Shown: positions 1-11,170, numbered from the stretch's first letter. The stretch: 64,000 nt of DNA from Ectobius pallidus (GCA_964059195.1 CAXKWD010000001.1:219860484-219924483), one strand, 5' to 3'. The notes: a model not told the origin generated them from the sequence alone. A program made the numbers and translations.

Positions 1-430
1 TTTATAATAAGCTACATCCTGAGATAACAAGAGAACCATATATGAAGTTTAAGACGTTAATTTATAATTGGTTAAACTTAAACCCTTTTTATAGTATAAA
101 TGAGTTCTTTGAAAGGTGAGCGTCTGAAGTTGCATTTTAAATGAATTATTTATGTAGGTAAGTTTATTGACTATGCATATGGTATTTTAGTGTTATGTGT
201 ATTTATAATGTTGTATTGCTCTTTCTGACACTAGGCTACATAATATGCATTATGACCTAGTTTTATATAAAACTTTTACTTTTTGTTTTTAAGTTAGTTG
301 GCTAAGACTGTGATTGAATAAGTTAGTTGGTTGAAACAGAATGTAACTAAATGAATGATGTTGACTATGTCCATAGTTCTACTGAACTTGATGACAATAA
401 AATTTGATTGTTTGATTGATTGATTGATAA
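1..430 (+). mobile_element. 3' end of a 5'-truncated LINE (non-LTR retrotransposon)
   Basis: Positions 3-119 read as the last 38 codons of a LINE reverse-transcriptase ORF, ending in NPFYSINEFFER and a TGA at 117-119. This is the short C-terminal tail typical of CR1/Rex/Jockey-like insect LINEs. About 285 bases of 3' UTR follow, ending in AATAAAATTTGATTG and a TTGA microsatellite at roughly 404-430, which is the usual LINE tail. The rest of the element lies to the left of the window. The tail abuts a LINE fragment in the opposite orientation (431-1056), so this copy probably inserted into an older LINE. Clade assignment is uncertain. Confidence 0.65.
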
Positions 431-1056
431 ATTATCTAGTTTTATGTCTTGGTATATTAATTATGTACAATCATTGTTTCCCTTTGTTCTCCCTGTTTCG
501 TTTTTTATTATATTCCATACAGTCTTAACTTTATTATTTGATTTATTAATTACTTGTGAAAAATGCCTACTTTTTGCTTCTTTGATTACTTTCTTCAGTA
601 TGTTGCAATACTTTTTATAGTATTCCTTATGAGTTTGGTTGTTACTGGTTCTATATTTTAGGTAGAGATCTCTTTTGTTTGCACATGATATTTTAATACC
701 AGCAGTTAACCATGTGTTATTCCTTGAATTAGGTAAATTAGCAGTTTTCTTTTTTGGAAAATTTGCCTCAAAATGTCGTGACACTATGTTTAGGAATTCA
801 CTTAATTTACTATCTACTTTGTCATAGGATAACATAGATTCCCAGTTTTCATTCGCAAGATCTTGTTTGAAATTTAAAATTGAATCGTCATTCATTACTC
901 TAGTCATATTACTATGAGCATGTTTACTGTTCGAATTTACTTTAATATTGTTCAGCACTAACATTTGTGCATCATGATCTGATAATCCATTTAATATTGG
1001 AAGTACTTTAAAATTAAAATGTTTTTCTATATCTATGAATATATTAGGGGCCTATA
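431..1056 (-). pseudogene. LINE ORF2 fragment: end of endonuclease domain and linker to RT
   Basis: An open frame runs on the minus strand from about 1050 down to a stop at 461. Its upstream part contains NGLSDHDAQ, the conserved C-terminal motif of apurinic-like (EEP) endonucleases of LINEs, followed by a basic linker with KTVWNIIKNETGR, which precedes the reverse transcriptase in many insect LINEs. The catalytic RT core is absent: the frame is cut at about 431-461 where a plus-strand LINE tail begins. The 5' side is also cut near 1056. It is a remnant, not a gene. Confidence 0.6.
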
Positions 1057-1917
1057 TTGTTATTTCTGCATAACGAACTAGGTATCTTCTGACTGATTGT
1101 ATGAGGTATGATATGTGCTTAATGGATATAAGCTGTCATGGTAAAGTATGTTGGGTATGTCCTGTGTGTATGTAAGATGTAGGATTTGTTTAACTATGTT
1201 ATACAGTCGAATTTGGTTAATTCGACGTTGGATAAGGATAATTCAAATAAATAGGCTACTCATTCCCCTTGAAATTCCTATATAAATTTATGTTAAAAAA
1301 TTGCAATTAATTCAAATTTTTTAAGCTTAATTTGGATAAATCGAAGCCAAAATTTGTCCTATGTTAATGTTGTGAAGTGATATTATAGTAGGTCTGTCTT
1401 AAGATGGCACAGTTCAGAATAAAGAGACAGAAAATGTTTGGCAGAAGTCAGGTATTGGAAAGAAAGAGATAGAAACAGATACTACTGTAAAAGGTTACTC
1501 GCTCCAAAAATGTGCTGCTGCCACTATGGCGAGGGTGGAAGGGGCGAAACACCATCCGTGTAACTACAAGAAGCAGTGGTGGTCAGTGAAGTTGAGGAGT
1601 CTAGATTATTTTCATCTTCTGATCCTACGTCACTTTCATCAGAATCTGAATCGTCTAAATTTATAACGAATTTGTCCAACACCTCGTCCACAAGACCGTC
1701 TTTGACCCAATAAAATTCCTCAATTGTTTTTACATGATCACACGCATTTTTCCACTGCACTGAATTAACTTTTTCCACTGCGTCCCTGAACAGTTTTTCT
1801 AGGTCACTAATTCTAAAATTAATATTAGTTTTTGCCACGTGACCCTTAACCTGTGCCCATATTAGTTCAATAGGGTTTAAGTCACAATGGTATGGCGGTA
1901 GACGTACAACAGGGAAA

Positions 1918-2164
1918 TTTCCCCCCCCCCCAAAAAAAAAATTTGTAATATTAAGCAAAAATTATTCAAAATTGATTAGAACATAACCCAAATACTTAAA
2001 TTAAAGCAACGACATTCATTATTTTGAAATATTTTTGTAAGAAAATGCTGAAATGTTCATTTTGTTTTCAATTGTGTACTGGGAATAATTGATTTTTATG
2101 AGTAAAAACTTCCCTCTCTACTTTGGTCCCCCCCCCAAAATGTCTCGCTGGATCCGCCCCTGTA
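1918..2164 (-). mobile_element. hAT-like MITE with G-tract ends inside the transposase
   Basis: On the minus strand it begins CAGGGGCGGATCCAG at about 2162, followed by a run of G, the common start of short hAT derivatives. The other end, near 1918, has a T-run, a G-run and CCCTG. A matching 8-base duplication is not clear: TACTGTAC on one side and TGTTGTAC on the other share 6 of 8 bases. It splits the Tc1/mariner-like transposase between its second Asp and its Glu. Confidence 0.4.
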
Positions 2165-2526
2165 CAGTACTGGTTTTGTTGACATGGGATCAAAATTGAT
2201 ATCTCGTTCACTTAACCATTTTTGCATGTCTGCCTTTAACGTGGAGGATGTTGGAGGTTTGTTTAGTTCTTTCGAATGGTAGCTAGCGTTATCCATTACT
2301 ATTACAGAATTTGGAGGAATATTAGGAATTAAATTTTGAACAAACCAGTTCTTAAAAACGGTTGCATCCATCTCTTCATGGAAATCCTTGGTGGATTTAG
2401 ACTTGAAACATAATAGAGCATTGGGGATAAAACCAGATTCAGATCCCGCATGCACCACTATAAATCTTTGTCCTTTTCCTAAGGGCACTCGCAGAGGTGG
2501 TTTAAGTTCGCCATCAGGGTTTTCAC

Positions 2527-3027
2527 TAGGGCTGTGCCGATTAATCGATTAATTGAGCTGATTAATCGATTAAATATTTAATCGTCGATCAATTACATTT
2601 TCCGATTAATCGGTTTAGTCGAATTCTGAAAAACGTGTTTCGAGAAATGGGTCAAATGACCAAACTCTTGTCTCAGTGCCGAGTGAGAGAGTTTTTAGTG
2701 CTACCGGTATTATTGTAAACAAGCTAAGATCGTCTCTTGAACATTCAAATATCAACAAACTCGTATGTCTCAAGTCTTGACTGAAAAAGTAACCGGAAAT
2801 GTAAGTTTTGTATATATTCTTTCACTAGTTAACTAATAATGGTATTCGTTAATTCAGGATTTCTTCTGATTATCTGTAGTGTAGTAGTTATTAAACGTGT
2901 AAAACAATATTAAATGTACACTTTGGTTTCGTCTAAAATACCGACCTATTTGTCGATTAATCAGTCGATTAATCGATTAAAGTCAAGCGTTAACTCGATT
3001 AGAAATTTTAATCGATTTTCAGCCCTA
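2527..3027. mobile_element. hAT-type MITE, 501 bp, with 8-bp target duplication
   Basis: The ends are TAGGGCTG and CAGCCCTA, and the duplication GTTTTCAC is perfect on both sides (2519-2526 and 3028-3035). Eight-base duplications and TAGGG/CAGGG ends are hallmarks of hAT transposons. Both subterminal regions are rich in the palindrome ATTAATCGATTAAT (2541-2580 and 2950-3015), probable transposase-binding repeats. There is no coding capacity. It interrupts the decayed transposase just after the first catalytic Asp. Confidence 0.85.
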
Positions 3028-3726
3028 GTTTTCACACATCCAAACCTTGCCTTTGGTGTGGTTTATATTAACCTACGTTTCGTCTAAATAAATAATCGGA
3101 CGGTTAGAATTGCGTAAGACTTTCAGTTCCCGTAAGTATTTGAACCGTTTGACAACGACATCAGATCTTTCCATTAACATTTTTTGTCCCTGGCTATTTC
3201 TTACATATCGGAATTTTAATTGTTCTAATATCTTATGCAGCGCCCATTTACTTCCATTAAACAGATTTCCTTGTGTTAGTGCTACGCGTATTTTTTCCAA
3301 TGCCGGTAGAAAGCGTGATAAGTTTTAATCATATATCGCACGGCGTATGGCAGCAGCATTGAATGGATCAATTGTAGACTTCACAGGAGTCCTATCAGGT
3401 CGCTTTTTTCCAGGTGTGCGTAGAACATTTCCATTTTCCACCGATTTTATTTTCTCGTCTAATATTCGGTACACTGTTCTCCAAGAAACACCAGTAGCAG
3501 CAGAAGTTCTGTCAATATCATTTGTCACTGATATGGTCGGCCTTCCGTTTTTAAGAGCGTCCAACTCTTCTTCAAAGAATTTATGTATATTGCATACATC
3601 TGATTGTAAGGGTTTTCCTCGTTTACCAACACCAAACACGATTAGGCTATTACGAATGTCAATTAAATAAAAAACGCAATAAAAGCTAAATCGAATAAAG
3701 ATGAATATTATAATACATTTTGGAAA

Positions 3727-4664
3727 TCTAATATATAAAATCGAAAGTGTGTATGTTTATGTTTGTTCCCTATACAAATCTACATTTCTTTACCAAATTA
3801 CACGAAATTTTGCACACATACCCAGTTAAGCCCGGGAAGTAACGCGGTCAACATTAAAATTGAAGAAAATCACTCCTTCCCTTGAAAATTATATAATTTG
3901 TGAGAATATTATACTAAAAAAATGAAATCCCATTCAGTTGTCAAGACAAAAGTTTATTGTTTACACAGTTCATATGGGGCTTTGGACACTACATAATATT
4001 GGACTTTAACGAATTTTGATGCTATCGATGTAATACATTTGTAAAAATAATTCTTGAAGTATAAAATCCACGAAAATAAAGCACATTGTGATGCAGTCAC
4101 ATAACTTTCTCTACCCAGGACATAAGAAATATTTTCTCACTTCACATTTTGATGTAGAATAAGAGGTCGTATTGCAGGGACAACTTAAGTGTGTGAGTAT
4201 GCTATATCAGAAGTCATAGGCCCTAAGCATGGGATGGAACATTTTGAGTCCTATGCTCGCAGTATATTATGTCCCGGGTTTTAGGGGAGGAAAGTATGAA
4301 AGTTTCTCATTTCTCTTTTATTTCAGCCCCGAAACGATTGTATGGTAACATGAGAATGAGAAGTAAAATTTTCCGTCAAGTCAGTACAATCTTTTGTAAT
4401 TTATGTTTCTTCTTATTTCAACCCCTCCCAAGCATGATGTGTAGAAGCAACGGAATGCAGCATTCGACATCCTCTATGAACCATAAAAAGCTATATCTAG
4501 CATTTTCTGATGGAATAGTTTTAGTGTGATAAATCTTTTTCTTCATTTCAAGTTCTACATACATATTATATAAGGACCTAGAGTTTCAAAATCGAAAGTT
4601 CTCCAAGGGTTAATTTCAAATTAAAAAATACAAAGCCCGGGCGACGCCGGGCCTTTTCAGCTAG
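3727..4664 (+). mobile_element. non-autonomous Helitron, 938 bp
   Basis: It starts TCTAATATATAAAATCG, ends CTAG, and sits exactly between A (3726) and T (4665), with no target duplication. A GC-rich hairpin lies 12 bases before the end: GCCCGG at 4635-4640 pairs with CCGGGC at 4647-4652. These are the canonical Helitron end rules. No Rep/helicase reading frame is present, so it must be mobilised in trans. It lies in the 5' flank of the decayed transposase. Confidence 0.85.
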
Positions 4665-5015
4665 TATAAAATAAATAAATATTTAGTACAACACTCTTCA
4701 CAATAACAAGCCGCCACGTCTGCTTTTAAAACGACAACTGAATGACATCTGGAAATACTTGGACTACAAATTTCTGTATTACCCCACAACTTTCTCTACC
4801 ACTCTGCCAGTGGGGGGTAGTGGAGTGAGTAACTTTCAGCTACCTGCTGTATTCTGTGCCAACTTAAAACAGCCCTACTATAATAGTATAAGGATTCCAA
4901 TGAGTTTATTTTTTACATTTTTACGGCACAGTCACATTTTGGTTAATTCGAAATTTGGATAGTTCGATTTTTTTTCTAATCCTCTTGGAGTTCGAAATAC
5001 TAAGAGTCCACTGTA

Positions 5016-5398
5016 TTTCATTCTGTTTCGAATGCTTCATATGTACCTTATGTATGTAACCAACGGCAAAAACAAAAAATAAGGTGCATCGTCGCATGAG
5101 ATATATCCCGCCCTGACCAACTCTCAGTGAAGCACTTTATTTATACCACGATCTGGCGAATTCTTACTCTCGAATTTTTAATATTTGGTACTTTTAAGGG
5201 GCAGTGTCGCATTTTTAATATTTGGTATGGTCGGGAGTGTCGGCGATAATATACAAGGATAGTTTGTCGCCATGTTTCGCTGAGAAACAAAATGTTAATA
5301 TCGATGCCCCTTATATTGTACCTTATATTTGTCTTTCGCCGAAACAAAATACATCAGACAATCCGTGCAAATGTGAATATCGAGTGGGCGGAGCTTAA
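5016..5398. other. unassigned AT-rich spacer
   Basis: No gene or complete element was recognised. The phrase TTTTTAATATTTGGTA occurs twice about 38 bases apart (near 5175 and 5213), a small local duplication. Confidence 0.3.
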
Positions 5399-5853
5399 AG
5401 CTCTATCCACAATGCGCAGTCTGTAGTTGTTAGTCGGTAGACGGTAGTTTGTAGTCGAAGTATAACGTGTGGTGATCAATGGACGCCATTCACAATGTGC
5501 AGTTGCAGACGACAGCTGACAATCGTCAGTTGGTAGACAGTAGTCGGCAGACGAGAAATTCATCTCTGACTACGAACTGAACGACTGCAAGTAACATATT
5601 ACGCGAATGAAAATTATTTATTAGTGCAAATACACAGATTAGCATACTACGAGAAAGCAAGATGTGTTTATAACATATATTACCCAATTATAAAGCGATT
5701 CCTCCACCTTTTTTATTCTGTAAAATGTTTCCCTAACCTCAATGTCGACAGCATATTGTAGACGACTCGAGTGCTGCTCCCAAGCGGCCGATTGCAAAAG
5801 CAAACTTCAGACTACTGGCTAACAACTGACGACTGCACATTGTGGATAGAGCT
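5399..5853. mobile_element. PIF/Harbinger-like MITE, 455 bp
   Basis: The terminal inverted repeats begin AGCTCTATCCACAATG, and the flanking target is TAA on both sides (5396-5398 and 5854-5856), which fits PIF/Harbinger's TWA preference. The left half contains repeated phrases of the type GTAGTCGGTAGAC, which look like subterminal binding repeats. It is non-coding. Confidence 0.65.
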
Positions 5854-5856
5854 TAA

Positions 5857-6974
5857 GGGGCGACCTGTTTTTGGATTTCGCCCAAACTTCAGTTAATCTG
5901 TGTGATTACACTATAGTTATCGTCATAGTCTACCTCAAAGCTGATGAATTGTACATTTCAAAAGCTATTTAAATATCATTTCTGAAGTTAGCCTACTGCT
6001 TGAATAGATTTGTATTACTTTGTGCATCCTATCTTTCAAACGTGAGGTTAATTCCGGCAGCTAACCTCTGAACCATCGTATCTAATTTACAGAATTCTAA
6101 ACGTGACATATTTTCCAGTTTTCCTGAATTTCTACATATTATATTAGTGTATACCTCACCATTTTTTCTTCTTTCATTGTGGTTATGGTTCACATTGGCT
6201 CACAGGTCGTTCAAGTCACATATTTTCACTTTCTGTATAAACTTCACTCGCCCAACTTGCACACGTTTAAATAACACTCTTGATTTATTAACTACGTAAT
6301 TATTATAGATTTCTTCACTTTATTTTCGTAATATTTGCTGATACAAGGTCATACCACGACCGTTAAAACCGAACTCTCTCCTCTCCAACATGGCGGTTTG
6401 AACCTGTTGCCAACATGAGCAACGAAATTTACCGTGCAGAATCTAGTTTTCTCTGCCCATGCAGAAATTTAGCTCGCCTACATAATATTTATGTTTACGT
6501 TAATGCCTGTTTAATTTTATCTTCTTAATAAAACTCATGCTTTGCATTGTATTATTCTTTTAATTAGTAGTAGTAATAATAAAAACTACCATACTTTAGT
6601 TTCTTTACACCAGCCAACCAAGCATCCCCTACCGATCCCACGACCTCCAGCATTGAAAATTAAAAACCACGAGCCAATAAGTGTCAGATTTACTTTTCCA
6701 AATACCATTTAACCACCTTTTTTTTACAACAAAACAAAAACAAAAAAAACTTTTTTGTTTACTTAACTGCAGAACACCCCAATCACCCCCCCCCCCTCTG
6801 CGTCCGCCACTGTCAGTTTCTGAGATATAGTTAATTTCTCATGATTCAGAGCTTGGACTCTCTTAATTCTACCAGTTCACATTATTCAGGCAGAAGTTCT
6901 TTTCTCCTACAAAAGATCTAATCATTAAATTAGAAGAATTTGGATTTGAAGTTGTAGGAATTGTAGCAGATAAC
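5857..6974. other. unassigned spacer with one solo hAT-type end
   Basis: Mostly unrecognised AT-rich sequence. At 6783-6812 a C-run followed by CTCTGCGTCCGCCACTG is the same terminal sequence as the right end of the MITE at 10071-10225, so a truncated hAT derivative ends here. No partner end was found upstream. No coding exon is supported. Confidence 0.35.
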
Positions 6975-7496
6975 TAGGGTTCGGATGTTTATGATATGTC
7001 ATATGTTTATCTTGACCTCCGTTCTTGCTGTAAACACAAATTAAACACGAATTGTGCGCTTGTTATCCTAATAGGACCTTTTTGTTTTGCATATAAAGTC
7101 ATATTTTCATTATCTTGGTTATATTTTTGACCATATGTGTAATTTAAAATCATATTTTAGTTATAAATTCGGTAAAGGAGCACAATTATACAGTGTGTGT
7201 ACTACATGGTCAAGTTTATTTAATTAATTTAATGTTTATGATAAACTTATAATTAACTTAAGTTACATTTTAAAATTAATGCAATAGTCCTAATTGGTCA
7301 TTTGTTATAGGACATGCAAGGTCTACTCAGATTGAATTCACATGATTATAAGAATTTAGTGTCTTTAAACGTTTTAAATTGGAATATATATTAAGTTCTT
7401 TTATTGGGTCATATTTAAGGTTTCTGGGCCATATTTAGTAGTTTTTAAGGGCACATTTGCAGTCGTATTTTTTAGGTCATAAACATCCGAACCCTA
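6975..7496. mobile_element. MITE with TAGGGTTCGGATGTTTATGA ends
   Basis: TAGGGTTCGGATGTTTATGA at the left is matched in inverse by TCATAAACATCCGAACCCTA at the right. The end sequence resembles hAT elements, but the expected 8-base flanking duplication is not visible. It is AT-rich with no coding capacity. Confidence 0.6.
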
Positions 7497-7501
7497 CTTA
7501 T

Positions 7502-7740
7502 CCTCTAGATTCAAAACCCCCTAAACGACATTCATAAATAGAGGGGTTTTTGAAGTTTAAAGCAATTTGATAGACGGGTTTTTGAACTTAACTCTGATTT
7601 TCAACATGGCATTATATAGTACTTTAGGGGGTTTTGAACCTCAGATATAAATAAGTCAATTTAAGCCATCCATACAAATCTGGTGATGTACAAAAGTAAG
7701 AAAATATAATTTGGCGTTTAGGGGATTTTGAATCTAGAGG
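7502..7740. mobile_element. short MITE with CCTCTAGATTCAAAACCCC ends, 239 bp
   Basis: The left end CCTCTAGATTCAAAACCCC and right end GGGGATTTTGAATCTAGAGG form an inverted repeat of about 26 bases, ending with CTAAACG/CGTTTAG. The flanks CTACTTAT and ATTCTTAT share six of eight bases, which may be a decayed duplication. It lies directly next to the element at 6975-7496. The superfamily is unknown. Confidence 0.6.
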
Positions 7741-7748
7741 ATTCTTAT

Positions 7749-8384
7749 CACCCTTCTGAAAATTTATGAGGAAAAAGTTTTAGCTCTTAGTGTAACATAT
7801 AATAATAAAAAATGTAGAAATTGTAGCAGATAATTGGTTTGTTCGCAAAGCAGATCCGTGACTGCTTGAGAATTTGTTATACTGCGCATGTCCAGTCTGT
7901 AAATTACCCATTATTTGCACTTTGCGATCAGTTACAAGAATTTGGAATCGATAGTTTCTGAGTTTAACTGATATGAAATGCAAATAAAATTTATATTTCC
8001 CTTTAACATGTTATACATGCAATATGTATCAGCAATATAAACTATATTTTGGGAAACTTTTAATTATCTTCCATTATTCATACATATAAGCAGCCTATGC
8101 TTATAAATCTGGCGCAATGTTATTGGAGGGAGGAGTCAGGCGCATGAAAATAGGTTACTAAGCATGTATCTGAATGACAATTCATGGTAGAGCCTGCAAA
8201 CTTTTCTTATAGTACAGAAACTGTCCATGAGAACACAGCGAACAGAAGATTGAAATCAGAATCACGGATTCTCGCTTTGCGAACGCGTGTGGAGGAAGAA
8301 CGCATGCACGAACGATGTGTTCCTGGTTTCTGAGTGATTTGCGAACAAACCTAATGCAATCAACAAGAAAGCAGCATCATATTT
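7749..8384. other. unassigned spacer
   Basis: AT-rich sequence without a convincing exon, RNA gene or terminal repeat. The phrase ATTGTAGCAGATAA occurs at about 6960 and again at about 7820, suggesting an old local duplication flanking the two MITEs. Confidence 0.3.
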
Positions 8385-8525
8385 TTGCAGCCCACCAGGA
8401 GTTGTCTGCCACAGATCACCCTATTTTATTATTTTGTTGATACAGTTCATCTGTTAAAATGTCTACGGAATAACTGGTTCAATCAAAAGGAAGAGATTCC
8501 GAGTTTCTCCGATATTTCAAATGGA
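8385..8525 (+). pseudogene. fragment of a P-element/THAP9-like transposase
   Basis: The plus-strand reading contains FVDTVHLLKCLRNNWFNQK, which matches the conserved VHLLKCIRNNW-type motif of P-element and THAP9-like transposases. Only some 45 codons are recognisable; neither the THAP zinc finger nor the remaining catalytic regions are present, and no P-type ends were found. It is an isolated remnant about 125 bases upstream of the Tc1-like element at 8651. Confidence 0.45.
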
Positions 8526-8650
8526 GGTCACACAACCGTCAGAGCCCTTAGAGCCTTTTCACACTTGGTCACTTGTGACGGTCACCGGCGAAGAAGCATT
8601 GGTTTAAATGGGAGCGTTCACACTCGAGTGTAAAATGTATGGCCATAGTA

Positions 8651-9417
8651 CAGTCGGTCAAATAAAAAACGTCGGGCGGTATTTGATTAAGTATCACGAA
8701 CGAGCATATGCGCATGTACAGGAAGACTTAAGGTTAGGTTCACACACGCCTCTTGTCTATCCATGTATTTTCTTGATTATTTAGTCAGTTTTGTTCCAAA
8801 ACAAACATGTATAGAAGGCTGTGGCTATATGCCTCAAATCCGCCATATTCTTGGTTGCAAATTTTTATAATATTAATAATTAATAGATTTGCGAGGAATA
8901 TGTTTATTCAAGGAGCATTTTTTAAAGATTTTATTTTATAATACCTGTACTTCTAGTGCAAAATCAATTACTTACGCTCAACTTCTGCAACCAATCTAGC
9001 ATCGAAATACACAGCCTTCCGCAGATCCACGCTTCCTATGAAAACTTCCGGTCGCATTTTAGTAAAGTTCCCATCTCTGAGCTGCTCTTTCATAAATATG
9101 GAACCTTCTCGCTGCTTCAGAGGCCGAAAAATGCAGGTCAATTACAGTCCTAACTACACTTTCTCTCACTTTAGCATTTGTATGTGGCGATGACACAAAG
9201 CAGAATGAATTATGACAATACATTAAGTTGAATATCGTGTTGAGCTTTCCGCGTTGTTCATTTTCCCCTCGTTCATTTTTTCCCTCCCGTCGCATGGCCT
9301 CATATGTTCCGAAAATGACCTGTATTTTATGTTTTTTATAGGAAACTTGTAAACTAATGCTTTAAAACTTTAATTTTAACTGCATACGAGTCCCGACGTT
9401 TTTTATTTGACCGACTG
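8651..9417 (-). mobile_element. Tc1-like derivative with transposase HTH remnant (copy 1)
   Basis: The terminal repeats begin CAGTCGGTCAAATAAAAAAC on both sides, and TA flanks both ends (8649-8650 and 9418-9419). At 767 bp it is about half the size of a Tc1 element. On the minus strand (about 9230-9060) it keeps a helix-turn-helix segment, VRTVIDLHFSASEAARRFHI, like the DNA-binding N-terminus of Tc1-type transposases; the catalytic part is missing. A nearly identical copy in the opposite orientation lies at 41115-41883. Confidence 0.8.
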
Positions 9418-10070
9418 TACTCTGAAAGGGTTAAAAATCTCTCAAGCTATTCTAATTGATGTGACATGCAAACTCACTATGTTGACTTTAAGGGGGGACA
9501 TACAGCTTTCGGTGAAATTCATCGGTGAGAATAGATGAATATCATTATTTTTTTCCTCGGCAATGAATTGCTCTACAATCTTGCAATCTTACATGCTCTT
9601 TATAGATTACTTCTACAATTACATAGCTACTATTTTCAAAATTAATCAAATTGTTAAGTTCCGGGTAATTATCGTTTAAAAAGGCAGCCATGTTTCATGC
9701 ACTGAAATGCCGTTTCCGTGATAACTTCCACAAATATCAATATTTCTTAGTGATTATTTTTCTGTAGTATTTGTTAATATCATATGAACAACACTATCTA
9801 CAAGCATTCATTTATGTTAATAATTGATAGTTTATTTAAAATATATAGATATATATATATAATTGAAAAAGATTTAAAAAAATTGATATTTTAAAAAAAA
9901 TACTTATACTGTAGATATTCCAAAGATTGTAGATGATGTTTGTCCATATGATATTTGCAAATACATAGAAAAAAGAATCACTAAAAAATATTGCCATTTG
10001 TGGAAATTATCACGGAAACAGCATTGTAACAGTTTGATTAATTTTGAAAATAGTATGTAATTGTAGAAGT

Positions 10071-10225
10071 CAGTGACGGATGCAGAATTTTTTTTCGGGG
10101 GGGGGGGGGGATTTGAATAGGTAGAAAGAATACTTAGTTTAAAAAACTGGCCACTTAGAGTCCATATATAGCCTTTTTTTTCAAATTTCGGGGGGGGATA
10201 TAACCCCCCTCTGCGTCCGCCACTG
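10071..10225. mobile_element. hAT-type MITE, 155 bp
   Basis: The ends are CAGTGACGGATGCAG and CTGCGTCCGCCACTG, with long G and C runs just inside. A perfect 8-base duplication GTAGAAGT flanks it (10063-10070 and 10226-10233). It is inserted in the right arm of the foldback element; the left arm at about 9620 shows the empty-site sequence. The same terminal sequence occurs alone at 6783-6812. Confidence 0.85.
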
Positions 10226-10349
10226 GTAGAAGTAGTCAATAAAGAATATGTCTGATTGCAAGATTGTAGATCAGTTCATTGCTGAGGGGGAAAAACAAAG
10301 AAGAAAGAAGAAAAAAAAAACACTGTGCATGGAACGCTACACGACAATA

Positions 10350-10735
10350 GTGAAACTTGTTTTAATTTTTGGATTTTTTCAATTTTGGATTGTTGGACTT
10401 TTTAATATTGGGTTTTTAAACTTTCTTAATTTTGGACTTTTTAAATTTTTAATCTATCTTTGAATTTTTAATTTTTTTTATTTTCTTTATTTTTAAATTT
10501 TGTTATTTTTTAATTTTGAGAATTTTTATTTTTTAAATTTTGGATATTTGGATTTTTTTATTTTTTAAATTTCGGAATTCTAGAGGTTTTAATTTTGAAT
10601 CTTTGAATTTTTTTATTTTGCAATTTTAGATTTATTAATTTTGGATTTTTTAAATTTTGGATCTTTGAATTTTTTATTTTTTTTTGTTAATTTTTTATTT
10701 TTTAATTTTTGGATTTTTTAAATTTTGGATAAGCG
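10350..10735. repeat. T-rich degenerate simple repeat
   Basis: Tandem variants of TTTTTAAATTTTGGAT over almost 400 bases. It interrupts the right arm of the foldback element and has no counterpart in the left arm, so it is an insertion or an expansion that arose after the element formed. Confidence 0.8.
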
Positions 10736-11062
10736 TAATCATTGAGTTGATTGTTTTCTGTCCAGTCTGTTCCGTCACACCTCACTAATTTCATGACTAT
10801 TTTGAGTGTAACACTAATTTTGTGACAATTTTGAGTGTTACACAAGCTCTCAATATACCCCTACCATGGCTAAAGAAGTTTCACTTAAAAAAATAATGAA
10901 ATTCACCTATTTCTCACCTATGAATTTCACCGAAAGCTATATGTTCCCCCCTTAACATTTTAACATGTTTCCACATGTAAGCTATGGTATGTAGGTCTCA
11001 TAGTTAGGAATGTTGGAGGGATGGAATGAATGACAACAAGTATTCATGTTGAAAGGAAGTTC

Positions 11063-11068
11063 TTTATT
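11063..11068 (-). promoter_or_regulatory. polyadenylation signal AATAAA of the secreted-peptide gene
   Basis: On the minus strand AATAAA lies 17 bases after the TAA stop codon that ends the last exon at 11085. It is the expected hexamer for 3' end formation, although somewhat close to the stop. Confidence 0.5.
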
Positions 11069-11084
11069 CCATTGCTAGGACACG

Positions 11085-11170
11085 TTAACCCCAGCTCATC
11101 TTAAACTCTTCACATTTCCCCTCCTTGCAGACTTGAGAGTTGCCACACTGAGTAGTGTCCTTGCATGCCT
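11085..11170 (-). CDS. last coding exon of the secreted four-cysteine peptide
   Basis: This 86-nt exon starts after the acceptor TTTATTTCAG, completes a Lys codon split across the intron, and encodes 27 further residues with four cysteines before TAA at 11087-11085. AATAAA follows within 20 bases. The residues are polar and charged, unlike the hydrophobic exon before it, as expected for the mature part of a secreted peptide. Confidence 0.7.

Larger units (their letters stand above)
1524..3639 (-). pseudogene. broken DDE_3-type (Tc1/mariner-like) transposase
   Basis: Read on the minus strand from 3639. An N-terminal helix-turn-helix region (TGVSWRTVYRILDE) is followed by the first catalytic Asp in IYLDET (near 3075), the second in IVMDNASYHS (near 2300) and the Glu in LNPIELIWAQVK (near 1870). 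The frame is interrupted by an in-frame TAA near 3325, by a TAG right after YLDET (probably a lost Trp codon), by a hAT MITE at 2527-3027, and by a second insertion at about 1918-2164. A stretch that related transposases have before RLPPYHCDLNPIE also seems to be missing there. An acidic tail follows. Related proteins are common in insects as multicopy transposases. The copy is dead. Confidence 0.7.
1204..5013 (-). mobile_element. decayed Tc1/mariner-superfamily transposon carrying three later insertions
   Basis: The outer ends are CAGTCGAATTTGG at 1204 and, inverted, CAGTGGACTCTTAG ending at 5013. Both are flanked by TA (1202-1203 and 5014-5015), the target duplication of the IS630/Tc1/mariner superfamily. 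Between them lies a broken DDE transposase on the minus strand. The interior carries two hAT-type MITEs (about 1918-2164 and 2527-3027) and a Helitron (3727-4664). Subtracting these leaves about 2.1 kb, a reasonable size for one such transposon. The two ends match each other only over the first bases, so the outer limits are less certain than the identity of the transposase. Confidence 0.5.
9492..10951. mobile_element. TTAA-flanked foldback element with long inverted arms
   Basis: TTAA occurs at 9488-9491 and 10952-10955, just outside ends GGGGGGACATACAGCTTTCG and its inverse. The inverted match is not limited to the tips. The left arm (about 9492-9855) can be followed through the right arm (about 9900-10290), for example CTACAATCTTGCAATC at 9575 and its inverse near 10260. 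The right arm is interrupted by a hAT MITE (10071-10225) and by a T-rich block plus unrelated sequence (about 10300-10890). The TTAA flank suggests mobilisation by piggyBac-type transposases, but the G-run start is atypical. Confidence 0.65.

Noticed and set aside
2541..3015. ATTAATCGATTAAT repeats considered as a CRISPR-like or operator array
   Set aside because: They lie inside a hAT-type MITE with exact target duplications and are its subterminal repeats; spacing is irregular and the genome is eukaryotic.
4269..4529. 86-codon plus-strand ORF
   Set aside because: It lies within a non-autonomous Helitron, without a recognisable domain or splice signals.
5354..5563. 69-codon minus-strand ORF in the Harbinger-like MITE
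   Set aside because: It reflects the repeated GTAGTCGGTAGAC subterminal text and has no protein-like composition.
9904..10239. 111-codon minus-strand ORF
   Set aside because: It runs across a MITE junction and the arm of a foldback element, so the frame is fortuitous.
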